A DNA stretch of 64,000 nucleotides from Lachnospiraceae bacterium (GTDB lineage Bacteria; Bacillota; Clostridia; Lachnospirales; Lachnospiraceae). Positions within the stretch are counted from its first letter, which is position 1. Every line of letters begins with the position of its first letter. A program made the position numbers and the translations under genes. The DNA is taken from assembly GCA_014799465.1 (NCBI GenBank), contig JAAVHZ010000032.1, forward strand, positions 31,166 to 95,165, in the 5' to 3' direction. Shown here one piece after another: positions 26,908 to 36,169 of this stretch. The notes under the pieces were generated by a model. It did not search any database, was not told the DNA's origin, and saw nothing but the letters and a program-made list of their open reading frames with translations.

Positions 26908-27873
26908 TTAATTTTTACATTCATTTTTTCTATTAATCCATGCAACAGAAACATCCATTGCAGCACGACAGGCTTTTGTCTGATCCAATGCGTTGAGCAT
27001 AACAAAATCGTGTATTATGCCCTGAAATCTTATTGCGGTCACGTCTACTCCTGCCTCCCGCAGTTTTCTGGCAAATGCTTCTCCTTCATCCCGCAGCACA
27101 TCTGCCTCTCCATTTAAAATCATTGCATCAGGAAGTCCCCTTAACTGCTCTTTATTTGCCCTAAGTGGGGAAGCTGTAATATTGTTCCTGTCACAAGCGG
27201 ATATTGTATACTGATTCCAGAACCATATCATCCCCTCACGATACAGATAATAGTCTTTTGCAAACTGCCGATAAGAATCTGTACAGAAACATGCATTTGT
27301 AACAGGATAATACAGAAGTTGTTTTTGAATATATGGTCCATTCCGATACTTCGCCATTATAGTCATTGCAATAGCCATATTTCCTCCCACACTGTCTCCC
27401 GCCACAGTCAGGGTACATGGGTTAAATTGTATATCCATTTTGCCTAAAATCGAAGGAAGTTTACTTAATACATTGTAACACTGTTCTATCGCTACAGGAT
27501 AACGTGCTTCCGGTGAGCGGCTGTATTCGGGAAATACCACAATTGAATTTGTCCTTGCTGCTAATTCCCTTACCAGTTTTTCATGGGTATGAAAGCTCCC
27601 AAAAACCCATCCTGCACCATGAATATAAAAAATTACATTTGCAGGAAATGTTATACACTCAGGGCAGACGACATATACCGGAATTTCTCCCCATTCTCCG
27701 GTATTAAATGTAATATTTCTTATATCCGCCGGATACATACAAACCGGCGAACTTTGGGCTTTTTCCAATACTTCACGCCCCTTCTCAGGCGGCAGCTGAA
27801 AAATAAATGGCGGTGTGGAATTGGCATTACATACTTCCACTGCTTCCGGTTCTAGAGATATTCTTTTTTTCAT
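26908..27873 (-). CDS. Alpha/beta-hydrolase, HSL-type carboxylesterase
   Basis: A 321-residue cytoplasmic esterase of the hormone-sensitive-lipase family. The oxyanion motif HGAGW (85-89, usually HGGGW) is followed by the nucleophile elbow GDSVGG with S161. D258 in EADVLRDEG and H288 in GIIHDF complete the triad. Substrate is likely a short-chain ester, for example an acetylated sugar, but this cannot be fixed. No strong ribosome binding site precedes the ATG. Its position between rpmF and plsX breaks a conserved cluster, pointing to insertion, and it has its own terminator. Confidence 0.88.
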   Translation of the reverse strand: MKKRISLEPEAVEVCNANSTPPFIFQLPPEKGREVLEKAQSSPVCMYPADIRNITFNTGEWGEIPVYVVCPECITFPANVIFYIHGAGWVFGSFHTHEKLVRELAARTNSIVVFPEYSRSPEARYPVAIEQCYNVLSKLPSILGKMDIQFNPCTLTVAGDSVGGNMAIAMTIMAKYRNGPYIQKQLLYYPVTNACFCTDSYRQFAKDYYLYREGMIWFWNQYTISACDRNNITASPLRANKEQLRGLPDAMILNGEADVLRDEGEAFARKLREAGVDVTAIRFQGIIHDFVMLNALDQTKACRAAMDVSVAWINRKNECKN

Positions 27874-27911
27874 AAAAAATTTTCACCAAACTTTTATTTA
27901 TTTTTATTATA

Positions 27912-28580
27912 TTAACATTGTACTCGTCTAATACAATACTCCTTCATGAATCCAATGATTTTTACATCATTTCCGGTTTCATAAAACTCAATCAACATCT
28001 CTTTAAACTCTTCTAATTTCTCAATAGGTATTTGGAATATTCCTATGTCATTTTCAATAAGCACCTTGTTTGCCATTAACTGTGCTACTCTTTTATTTCC
28101 ATCAATGAACATTTGAGTTCGTGCAATATAACAGAAATATTTCAATGCTCTTAACTCAACATCTTCTATCTGCTCAATATGTTTGATTGACTCCATAATT
28201 ATTCCTGTATGCGGCATCTCAGGTTCCCATGATGTACCACCAATCTGCACTGAAATTGTTCTTATCTCACCAGCATAATTAAATAACAGTTCTCCAACAA
28301 TCTTATCAAATTCTCTTAGTAACATGATACAGTTATTATACTCAAGATTATCCAATAAAAATTGCCATGCACGTTTCATATTGATAACAAACAAAACCTC
28401 CTCGGTTTTTGTTGTAGTAGGAGCATTCGCAAGAATCGCTTCTGTTTTTGGAAACGTAGTCCCTAACCCCTCAAGATTAGCACTTTTCCATATACTATCT
28501 ACTAACATTCGCTTTGCCATTTCTATAGCTGTATCTCTCACTATCATAACCTCCAAATTTTTTATGCCACCTTCAGTCAA
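27912..28580 (-). CDS. Fic-domain protein with altered active site
   Basis: A 222-residue Fic fold protein. Fic enzymes usually transfer AMP to proteins using HPFxDGN(G/K)R. Here the motif at 156-164 reads QMFIDGNKR, so the catalytic His is Gln. An N-terminal SANLEG (33-38) matches the [S/T]xxxE[G/N] inhibitory helix motif of self-inhibited Fic proteins. With the His missing, classic AMP transfer is unlikely; it may be inactive, regulatory, or use a different chemistry. A shorter start at 28547 is possible. Only 39 bases separate it from the esterase, suggesting co-transcription. Confidence 0.75.
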   Translation of the reverse strand: MTEGGIKNLEVMIVRDTAIEMAKRMLVDSIWKSANLEGLGTTFPKTEAILANAPTTTKTEEVLFVINMKRAWQFLLDNLEYNNCIMLLREFDKIVGELLFNYAGEIRTISVQIGGTSWEPEMPHTGIIMESIKHIEQIEDVELRALKYFCYIARTQMFIDGNKRVAQLMANKVLIENDIGIFQIPIEKLEEFKEMLIEFYETGNDVKIIGFMKEYCIRRVQC

Positions 28581-28690
28581 TTCCCTTAATTATAACAGTA
28601 ACTATTTAATCTCGTCAATTTCACATTTAAAATAAAAAAATCAAGGAATTATGTATCTCACAAATCCTTGATTTCTCTACACTTTCTAAA

Positions 28691-28870
28691 TTAATCAACT
28701 GATATAATCTCTTTTTTGTTATAAGAACCACAAGCTTTACATACTCTATGAGGCATCATTAAAGTACCGCATTTGCTGCATTTTACTAAATTTGGAGCAC
28801 TCATTTTCCAGTTTGCTCTACGCTTATCTCTTCTGGCTCTAGAAGTTTTATTCTTTGGACAAATTGACAC
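28691..28870 (-). CDS. rpmF: 50S ribosomal protein L32
   Basis: A 59-residue basic ribosomal protein: SICPKNKTSRARRDKRRANW start and a zinc-binding C-terminus CSKCGTL...CKACG (two CxxC pairs). The start is the GTG at 28870, nine bases after GGAGG, giving the usual L32 N-terminus; an ATG at 28906 lies inside yceD and is not used. Confidence 0.95.
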   Translation of the reverse strand: MSICPKNKTSRARRDKRRANWKMSAPNLVKCSKCGTLMMPHRVCKACGSYNKKEIISVD

Positions 28871-28874
28871 GACC

Positions 28875-29399
28875 TTACACCTCCTTAAAATTGTTAAAAA
28901 CGTCAAGTATTTTTGACATTCTAGGGTCTAACTCTGTCCTGTCACAGTCACAAGTCTGTGAATTCAGATTTGCCCCACATCTATTACAAATTCCCTTGCA
29001 GTTTTCACTACAAAGAACCTTCATAGGCAGATTAACCAGAATCTCATTGTAAACAAGTTTATCAACATCAAGATTTCCATCTTCAATATATGAAAACTCG
29101 TCTATATCCTCTGTATCTTCAAATGGTCTGCTCATATCGATTCTCTTAGAAATATCAATGTCAAAATCTTTTTTTACATTTGTCAGACATCTATCGCATG
29201 GCATATTTAAAGCTATATGACCATGTGCTGTAAGAAGCAGTTCCTTTTTACCTGCATTTTCTATATGAATATGAACCGGTTCTTTTCTGACAAAATCATA
29301 GCAACCCTGTTTCGTCTTAAACTTATCCATTTCAATGTTGACTTCAACATCTTGTTTCTTATGTTCTGTCGAAAGCAGTTCTGATAAATCAATCAGCAT
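28875..29399 (-). CDS. DUF177/YceD family protein
   Basis: A 174-residue member of the YceD/DUF177 family, linked to 23S rRNA and ribosome biogenesis. It starts MLIDLSELLS after a GGAGG site; a longer frame reaches 29471. Conserved MPCDRCL in the middle and a C-terminal cysteine cluster (CSENCKGICNRCGANL) typical of Gram-positive members are seen. It lies four bases upstream of rpmF, its constant neighbour. Confidence 0.9.
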   Translation of the reverse strand: MLIDLSELLSTEHKKQDVEVNIEMDKFKTKQGCYDFVRKEPVHIHIENAGKKELLLTAHGHIALNMPCDRCLTNVKKDFDIDISKRIDMSRPFEDTEDIDEFSYIEDGNLDVDKLVYNEILVNLPMKVLCSENCKGICNRCGANLNSQTCDCDRTELDPRMSKILDVFNNFKEV

Positions 29400-29497
29400 A
29401 TTAAAACCTCCAACTACATATCCAAAATCGCACTTGTCTATTATACATTCGGACATTCTTTTTGTCAACAAATTTTTTATGTTATAAAATGATGTCT

Positions 29498-30168
29498 TTA
29501 TTCATAACTATATGACCATAAATTTCTAATCTGCGGCATTAACTTTTCAAGATTCCATTTCTTTTTGCTGCGTTTTTTACTATTAGGGTCATTAACTTTT
29601 ACATTGCCATTATCATCTATACTACACAATACAATAAAATGTCCCTCTGTAGTAAAGTCTCCCGGACCCATTATACAGATAATAGGTCTACCGCTTTCTA
29701 ATTCCTGTCTGATATGTGTCTCATCAAATATTACTTCCTGTGATGACAGTCCAAGCATAGAGGCCCCTCTGACATTAAAGTCCAGGCAGAACCAGAACCA
29801 TCTACAAAATAACCTGCCGATTCCGCAAGTTCTGCCACCGTAAACGGGTCATATGTTGACATGCCGCTAAGTCCGCATACCACCATTGAAAGGCAGGTAG
29901 GTCCGCATCCGTTAATTTTCATTGTATCATCTCCATATATCTTATTGCCCCATCTTTTATCATACTGGAAAAATAATGGTATCTTGCCTTTTTCCACTTC
30001 ACTGCTTATATCTGTCAATATATTTTCAACATGCTTTTTAACATCTGCTGAATCTTCTTCTGATTTTAAATATATTGACTTAATGACTCCCTCTCTGATA
30101 ATTACAATGATTAACAAACTCACTGCTATACAGGTGAAAATTTTTATTTTTTTCTTATTTTTATACAT
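29498..30168 (-). pseudogene. C39-like cysteine peptidase, split by a frameshift
   Basis: Two overlapping frames (30168-29731 and 29758-29498) encode one protein of the Peptidase_C39_2 type. The first has an N-terminal membrane helix (IKIFTCIAVSLLIIVIIREG) and the catalytic Cys in NGCGPTCLSMV; the second has the catalytic His in EGHFIVLCSID and Asp in VNDPNSKK. A one-base deletion in the run of four G (plus-strand cccc at 29764-29767) breaks the expected SEGASMLGL. As it stands, the product lacks the His and Asp. A true mutation, a phase-variable tract or a sequencing error are all possible. Confidence 0.8.
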
Positions 30169-30207
30169 TTTATTTTACCGCCTTTCCGTATTTATCTTTA
30201 CACAATA

Positions 30208-30254
30208 AAAAAACATTCACAAAGTATATTATAAACTTTTTGTGAATGTTTTTT
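30208..30254. terminator. Bidirectional terminator between the two cysteine proteases
   Basis: An inverted repeat of 16 bases (aaaaaacattcacaaa and tttgtgaatgtttttt) with T runs on both strands lies downstream of the C1 protease gene. Confidence 0.85.
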
Positions 30255-30295
30255 ATTTGTATTTTATATAGAAATTCTTACAATTTTCCTACTAT

Positions 30296-32257
30296 TTATT
30301 TAACTTTTACCATTTTTACATTTGTATAATCTCCGTATACTGTTTTGCCGCCTATATTTGCATAAGAACACATTTTTACATAATATGTGCCTTTTTTAAT
30401 ATTTTTAGTATACTTACTTACATTTCCTTTTGTAATAACTACTAACCGCTTATATTTACCATTCTTTTTCTTTGAATAATATATTCTATATCCCTTTACA
30501 TTCTTGTCGGTCTTCCAGCTTATAGTCATATTACCCTTGCCACCTGACACTTTAAATCCTTTTACAGCTGAAGGCAGTACGGTTACCTTACAGCTAAATG
30601 TTTTTGTTGAACTTCCTGCAACAAATTTGGCTTTTATTGTCGTCTTACCAACAGCTTTACCTTTTACAGTGCCATTACCACTTACCGTTGCAATCTTTTT
30701 GTTTGACGATGTCCACTTAACCTTTCTCTGCATTGATGAAGGATTTGTTATCACAGACAGCTTTGTTGTATGTCCCTTTGACAATGTGACACTTCTCTTG
30801 CTTATTTTATATGTAGGTATCTTGTTTGTATTATCCGTAAATGCTTTAACACGGAAAATCGCATCTACATTTGTGCCAAAATCCAGCCATGAAAATCCCA
30901 TATTAATAAAGCTCTTATTATTACCTGTATAAGACTTAAACTTTATCCATGAGGCATCATATGAAGAATCAATACCTATGTTTACAGTAGGATTTGATGA
31001 AGAAAACCATAACACTACTGCAAACTTTTCACCTGCTGCCAATGTTACCTGCTTCTTTAAAGGTATCTGGCTATAACCGGCATTTTTCAAAATACCTGTC
31101 TGTGGTTTTGAAAACATTGCCTTTCCGCTTTCAGGATTGGATGCACTTGTAAGACCTGTATATATCTGCATATAATATCTCATATTTGTTGTATAATTAT
31201 TCACACTTACTGCTTTTAACACTTCATTATATTTTTTTGATGCTTTTACCGTAAATATATTGGCAATTTTTGTATCTTTGGACAGCTTATATGAATACAC
31301 AGCACTACCTGTACCATCATGCTGATAATTGTTGTCATATGATTTATTCTTTTTTATTACATCATATGCAATTATTTCATCCAGGCTCTTGTCCTCATAT
31401 GATACATACATATATCCATTATCGGCAAAATTTGTACCATAACTGTTCTTTACAATCCATGCACCATTGGATTTTGGTTTTATATCGTTTCTAAAGTTGT
31501 TACGGCTGTAATTGTCATCCCATCCCACAATGGCAACAGCATGATTTCCGTCCTCTTTATTACAATAATATGCACCATTAGCATTATAATATTCATTAGC
31601 CATATAGATACCTGATGATACTGCACCATATTCAGTAATAGCCTGTTTAACCATATTCACATCATAATTGTAATTATAAATGTTTTTTACTACATAATCG
31701 TGTTCATAGCATAGGCTGCTTTTAGGTTTTGAAGGGTATTTTGCCTTGCTTTCTGTAGTGACACCTGCCCATGTTGTGAGTGCAATGGCATTTCCCAAAG
31801 ACGTTCCCCCATTATCAAGCCAGTTCGATCTTTTTGCAATATTTTTATCATCCTTTGTATATCCCAAAGAATCTGTCTTACGGTTATAGAAAAAATATGC
31901 CATATGACTTTCTGATAAATCTATAGAACTGTTTGCTATACCTTTTTTTATAAGATTACTTTCTATTGCCGCAATAGCAGCAAACGCCCAACATGTATTA
32001 TAGTTTCCCTGATCTTTTACACTTGTTACTTTGCCTTTAGTTCTCGGATCATATACTTTAGGATAAGATACACTGTATCTTGTAAGTGATTCGTCTTTTC
32101 CCTCTTCAATCTCCGGTGTATCAAGGACATTATCCATAACAGGATGTCCCATCATATCTGCTGCATCTACTCTAGTATTGTCAACTCCAACTGTGCAGAC
32201 TGTCATTAATGCACATAAAACCAGACAAAATATTTTTTTTCTAAAAATCTTTGACAT
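30296..32257 (-). CDS. Secreted papain-family (C1A) peptidase with Ig-like and Fn3 domains
   Basis: A 653-residue secreted protease. A signal peptide covers about residues 1-33 (FCLVLCALMTVCTVG). The catalytic domain has Q83 (DQGNYNTCWAF), C89, H239 in GNHAVAIVGW and N271 in WIVKNSYGTNF, a complete papain tetrad. After a beta-rich linker, a bacterial Ig-like group 2 domain (about 490-565; VTLSKGHTTKLSV, WTSSNKKIATVSG) and a fibronectin type III unit (about 568-650; GYRIYYSKKKNGKYKRL) follow, probably for cell-surface or glycan binding. No LPxTG anchor is seen. It lies 17 bases after ackA. Confidence 0.9.
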   Translation of the reverse strand: MSKIFRKKIFCLVLCALMTVCTVGVDNTRVDAADMMGHPVMDNVLDTPEIEEGKDESLTRYSVSYPKVYDPRTKGKVTSVKDQGNYNTCWAFAAIAAIESNLIKKGIANSSIDLSESHMAYFFYNRKTDSLGYTKDDKNIAKRSNWLDNGGTSLGNAIALTTWAGVTTESKAKYPSKPKSSLCYEHDYVVKNIYNYNYDVNMVKQAITEYGAVSSGIYMANEYYNANGAYYCNKEDGNHAVAIVGWDDNYSRNNFRNDIKPKSNGAWIVKNSYGTNFADNGYMYVSYEDKSLDEIIAYDVIKKNKSYDNNYQHDGTGSAVYSYKLSKDTKIANIFTVKASKKYNEVLKAVSVNNYTTNMRYYMQIYTGLTSASNPESGKAMFSKPQTGILKNAGYSQIPLKKQVTLAAGEKFAVVLWFSSSNPTVNIGIDSSYDASWIKFKSYTGNNKSFINMGFSWLDFGTNVDAIFRVKAFTDNTNKIPTYKISKRSVTLSKGHTTKLSVITNPSSMQRKVKWTSSNKKIATVSGNGTVKGKAVGKTTIKAKFVAGSSTKTFSCKVTVLPSAVKGFKVSGGKGNMTISWKTDKNVKGYRIYYSKKKNGKYKRLVVITKGNVSKYTKNIKKGTYYVKMCSYANIGGKTVYGDYTNVKMVKVK

Positions 32258-32273
32258 AATTCCCTCTTTTCTA

Positions 32274-33467
32274 CTATTTAATCAATTCCAATGTTTCCCT
32301 TGCTATCTTAAGTTCTTCATTTGTGGCAATTACCATAACTTTAACTTTAGAATCAGAAGTTGATATAATCCTTTCATCTTCTTTCTTATCATTCTGTGCC
32401 TTATCTATCTTTATACCAAGATATCCAAGTGACTCACATATTTTTTCACGCACATATCCATTATTTTCGCCGAGTCCCGCCGTAAATACTATGGTATCCA
32501 CGCCATTCATGGCTGCAGTATATGCGCCAATATATTTTACAACCCTGTATGAAAATACATCTAACGCAAGCTCTGCTCTTTTATCACCTCTTTCTTTTGC
32601 ATCCATAATGTCCCTGAAATCACTTGTAGTACCTGTTACACCAAATACACCTGATTTTTTGTTTAACACATCCATTACTTCATTTATATTCATATTCTCT
32701 TTTTCTGCTATAAATTCCATAATGGCAGGGTCTATATCTCCTGAACGTGTTCCCATTATAAGTCCCTCAAGCGGCGTAAGTCCCATGCTGGTATCTACTG
32801 ATACTCCATTCTTTACAGCACATATGCTTGCACCATTTCCCAGATGACATACTATGGTCTTTAATGAATCATAAGGTTTATTAAGAATCTCTGCTGCACG
32901 TTTAGACACATAACTGTGTGATGTTCCATGAAAACCATATCTTCTAACCTTATATTTCTCATAATACTCATATGGAAGACCATATATAAATGCTTTCTCA
33001 GGCATTGTCTGATGAAATGCGGTGTCAAAAACACCAACCATAGGCGTGTCAGGCATATGCTCCCTGCATGCATCTATACCGATAAGATTTGCAGGATTAT
33101 GTAATGGTGCCAAATCATTACACTCCTTTATGGCTTCTATTACCTCATCTGTTATTATTGTAGAACCGGCAAACTTTTCTCCTCCGTGTACTATTCTGTG
33201 CCCTACAACTCCAACTTCATCAAGACTCTTTATAACACCGGTATTTTCATTTACTAATGCATCCAGCACCATCCTTACAGCATGTGTATGGTTCGGCATA
33301 GGAGCTGTTGTAACTTCTTTCTCTCCTCCTTCCGGCTGATAAACAAGCCTGCTGCCCTCAATGCCTATTCTCTCACAAAGCCCCTTTGCAAGTACTTCCT
33401 CTGAATCTGAATTAATAAGCTGGAATTTTAATGATGAACTTCCGCAATTAATAACTAAAATATTCAT
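32274..33467 (-). CDS. ackA: Acetate kinase
   Basis: A 397-residue ASKHA kinase converting acetyl-phosphate and ADP to acetate and ATP. Motifs: [17 protein letters not shown] (N-terminal nucleotide-binding), [35 protein letters not shown] and FTAGLGENN. The ATG at 33467 follows AAAGGAG; a TTG two codons earlier is in frame. No pta gene is nearby. In related genomes ackA directly precedes yceD; here two cysteine protease genes lie between. Confidence 0.97.
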   Translation of the reverse strand: MNILVINCGSSSLKFQLINSDSEEVLAKGLCERIGIEGSRLVYQPEGGEKEVTTAPMPNHTHAVRMVLDALVNENTGVIKSLDEVGVVGHRIVHGGEKFAGSTIITDEVIEAIKECNDLAPLHNPANLIGIDACREHMPDTPMVGVFDTAFHQTMPEKAFIYGLPYEYYEKYKVRRYGFHGTSHSYVSKRAAEILNKPYDSLKTIVCHLGNGASICAVKNGVSVDTSMGLTPLEGLIMGTRSGDIDPAIMEFIAEKENMNINEVMDVLNKKSGVFGVTGTTSDFRDIMDAKERGDKRAELALDVFSYRVVKYIGAYTAAMNGVDTIVFTAGLGENNGYVREKICESLGYLGIKIDKAQNDKKEDERIISTSDSKVKVMVIATNEELKIARETLELIK

Positions 33468-33500
33468 TTCCAATTCTCCTTTTATAATAATATGTATATA

Positions 33501-33529
33501 ATTATAATCCTTTTATTTTTTGTATACAA
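33501..33529 (-). promoter_or_regulatory. Promoter of ackA
   Basis: On the minus strand TTGTAT (33524-33529) and TATAAT (33501-33506) are 17 bases apart, about 40 bases before the ackA start. Confidence 0.75.
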
Positions 33530-33560
33530 GTATTTTCAGTAATACATTTTTATTTTTAAC

Positions 33561-33843
33561 TTACATTTTTTGCACCAAATATTCTACTAACAATGGTCTG
33601 ACTTCATTAAATCTTAAGGTTTTAGATATCTTTATCCAATTCGGATTAGTAATTTTATTTTCCACATTTATTAAATCCTCATTTGACATATTAGTCTTCA
33701 TTATTGGCAATACTTCTTCCGAAATTGTTTCAATTTATTCCTGATTTTCTTGACAGAACAATACCAATTCATTACATTTCTTATTTGTTTTTTCTTTAAG
33801 TTCCGCTCTTATTTAATATTTACTAATTGAGCCATTCATCTTT
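33561..33843 (-). pseudogene. Decayed remainder of a small anchored paralog
   Basis: Directly after the stop of the chimeric gene, a shifted frame still reads KMNGSISKY, stop, IRAELKEKTNKKCNELV, then FCQENQE, stop, IETISEEVLPIM and later WIKISKTLRFNEVRPLLVEY before a final stop. This aligns along its length with the extracytoplasmic domain of the four intact small paralogs at 35.1-37.3 kb, closest to the one at 35646-36125 (WIKISQTLRFDEVRP). Two stops and a shift make it non-functional. It is the original continuation of the small gene whose start is now fused to the truncated large protein. Confidence 0.8.
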
Positions 33844-35035
33844 TTATCTCTTTTTTTTTAAGTAAATAATAAAACATACTGACACCCCTAAAACCACTAT
33901 ATTTATCAGTACTTGATACTTGTATTTCATTTTCTTTAATCCATCATTATCCGTATCAGATTCTAAAGGGTCAGTACCCTGCAAATATTCCTGCAGCATT
34001 GTTAATCCGTCTTCATCAATATCCAAATCCGCATCTGAGACACCATTTTCCAATGTAGACCATTTCAGTGGATTCGAAGACGCATACAGCACTTCAAACC
34101 CATCCGGCAGTCCGTCGCCATCTGTATCAGGATTTGCTATATCCGTACCGATTTCTTCTTCGTAACTGTCAGGAAGTCCGTCACCGTCCGTATCCTTCAT
34201 ATCTTTCCACCATTTATGAAGTCCTGTATTTTCATTTTCATCAGATTCTCTATGCACCAAAGATCCGTTATCCCATTCTGTAACTTTTACACAGTTCAGT
34301 CCCTGTAAGTAGTCCTCATAAGAAAGTACTGCCGAACAATTCCATAGCTTTTCCAAATCCTCTCTCCAAAACCTTAAGTTTATACTCCCCTCATCTTCCG
34401 GTGATACTTCATAAGAATATATGTAATCCTCGTTCTCCTTTTTAATCCCCTTAGGATTATATAATTCCTTATCTGCATTTAAGAGCGATATGTCATTTCC
34501 GCTGTTTTGCTCTTTAGATGCATTATTAAAATTAACATACATTAAAACATTATCGTTTTTCCATGCTGTAAATTCCGATACATCAAGATAGATTATATCA
34601 CCTGCATGAAAATGCATTTCTTTTTCCTCAAAAACTCCCCAATGACCATACTCGCTGCCTTCGGCATAATATACACTATTACCGTCTCTGCCTCCGGTAC
34701 TCCACGAATTCCACTGTGTTGTTTTATCCGGACTGCATCGGTTAAATGTAATATTATATGCACTCATAGGAACACTTGTTTCCCATAATATTTCATTAAC
34801 CTGTGTCATCCAATAACTTTCGTGTCCATTAGTATTATCAATAGCTTTTATCATGGCATTATCATCTTTTATCCACTGTTCGGCAGTATTATCTACAAAA
34901 TACAGTGTAACATACTGAACTGCCGTTTCTGCGAAAACAATTTGATTTAAATTCATTCCTACTAATAATGTAACTATTGCCATAAACCGTTGCCAACATT
35001 CTTTTAACTTGTACTTTTCTAAAATAATTTCCCAT
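33844..35035 (-). pseudogene. Truncated TSP3-repeat protein fused to a small-paralog anchor
   Basis: A partial copy of the large protease gene at 37269-40922. It has the same N-terminal domain (NTNGHESYWM, GGRDGNSVYYAEGSE) and calcium-type repeats (DTDGDGLPDSYEE and similar), but after SDTDNDGL it switches to KKMKYKYQVLINIVVLG, the start and membrane helix of the neighbouring small proteins, and stops at YLKKKR. The protease and vWA-like parts are absent. The ancestral start is the ATG at 35035 (MGNYFRKVQVKRM after GGAGG), but the frame shifts near 34985, so the signal peptide is out of frame; the main 379-residue frame begins at the ATG at 34983 without a clear ribosome site. Confidence 0.8.
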
Positions 35036-35093
35036 AAAATTACCTCCTTACACTTTTTACACCCAATATTTACAGCATCTATTGTTTACCAAT

Positions 35094-35603
35094 TCATACA
35101 TATCCTCTAATCTTAATACGTACATACAAGTGGTCATTTATTTTTTGACAGAACATATGCCTACATGTACCATTCATACATGCATCTACTTCTTCAGCAC
35201 TATAGAATACTTCAAAGATATACTCACTTGTTTTCCAATACAACTTACCACAACGGTACTTCACGAACCATGGCTTATCTGCATCATAAAAATTTAATAT
35301 TTGAGATATTCTTGACCAATCCGGATTAGTAATTTTATTTTTCAGCTCTATACATTCATCATCTGGCATATCAACCTCCATTATTGATAAAAATTCCTCT
35401 GAAATTGCTACAATTTCTTCTTGATTTTCCTCACAGAACTTGATTAATTCCTCATATTTTTTATTTACTTTGTCTTCAAATTCAATATATTCTAATTGTT
35501 TTGACAAATCATTCATTTTATCCACTTTTATAAAATAAATAATAAAACATGTCGATAACACTAAAATCACTATATTTATCATAACTTGATACTTATATTT
35601 CAT
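35094..35603 (-). CDS. Small anchored protein, paralog 4 of tandem array
   Basis: A 169-residue protein of unrecognised family. One N-terminal membrane helix (about residues 8-27, INIVILVLSTCFIIYFI) preceded by Lys residues implies N-in, C-out topology, followed by an acidic extracytoplasmic domain with the array-wide motifs KFCEENQEEI, EEFLSIME and WSRISQILNFY. It is closest to the paralog at 36743-37255, sharing the IKVDKMNDLSKQLEY linker and the MNGTCRH segment. AGGAG lies eleven bases before the chosen ATG; the frame could extend eight codons. See the neighbouring large protease for context. Confidence 0.75.
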   Translation of the reverse strand: MKYKYQVMINIVILVLSTCFIIYFIKVDKMNDLSKQLEYIEFEDKVNKKYEELIKFCEENQEEIVAISEEFLSIMEVDMPDDECIELKNKITNPDWSRISQILNFYDADKPWFVKYRCGKLYWKTSEYIFEVFYSAEEVDACMNGTCRHMFCQKINDHLYVRIKIRGYV

Positions 35604-35645
35604 TGTTTTGAATCTCCTATTTGCCATTCATTCTTTACACCTACA

Positions 35646-36125
35646 TTATTCGTGCTGCAATCTATCAAGGCATACATATAAGTGGTTATTTATTTTTTTA
35701 TACAGGTACTTCTGATATCGACAAGATAAAAATTCATCTATCACCTCCTCCTCTTCAACCATATAGAATACTGTACAAATATATGTATCCCAAGAATCAT
35801 AATAGTATTGTACTAACCATGGTCTTACTTCATCAAATCTTAGTGTTTGGGATATCTTTATCCAATCTGAATTGGTAATTCTGTTTTCTAGCTCTATATA
35901 TTCCTCGTATGGTATATCAGCCTCCATTATTGATAAATTTTGATTTTCCTCACAAAACTTGATTAGTTCCTCATACACTTTATCTATTTCTTCCAGCTCT
36001 TCACTAGTAAGATAATATACTGATGAATTATTTTTTTCATTATCTATTTTTATAAAATAGATAATGAAACCTGAAAACAACACTAAAATCACTATATTTA
36101 CCAGTACTTGATACTTATATTTCAT
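35646..36125 (-). CDS. Small anchored protein, paralog 3 of tandem array
   Basis: A 159-residue paralog with the same start (MKYKYQVLVNIVILVLFSGF) and membrane helix. It shares the NEKNNSSVYYLTSEE linker with the next gene upstream. The region between FCEENQ and LSIMEADIP is ten residues shorter than in the sisters (the EEIGAISEEF segment is missing), a small internal deletion. A GGAGGGTTAAAGAAA leader precedes the ATG. Unknown function. Confidence 0.75.
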   Translation of the reverse strand: MKYKYQVLVNIVILVLFSGFIIYFIKIDNEKNNSSVYYLTSEELEEIDKVYEELIKFCEENQNLSIMEADIPYEEYIELENRITNSDWIKISQTLRFDEVRPWLVQYYYDSWDTYICTVFYMVEEEEVIDEFLSCRYQKYLYKKINNHLYVCLDRLQHE

Positions 36126-36169
36126 TTTCTTTAACCCTCCTATTTACCCTGCCTTTTCATACCAATATC

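Noticed and set aside
30504..30932. 142-codon plus-strand frame opposite the papain-like protease
   Set aside because: Shadow of the protease gene; hydrophobic composition comes from antisense of Lys/Asn-rich codons.
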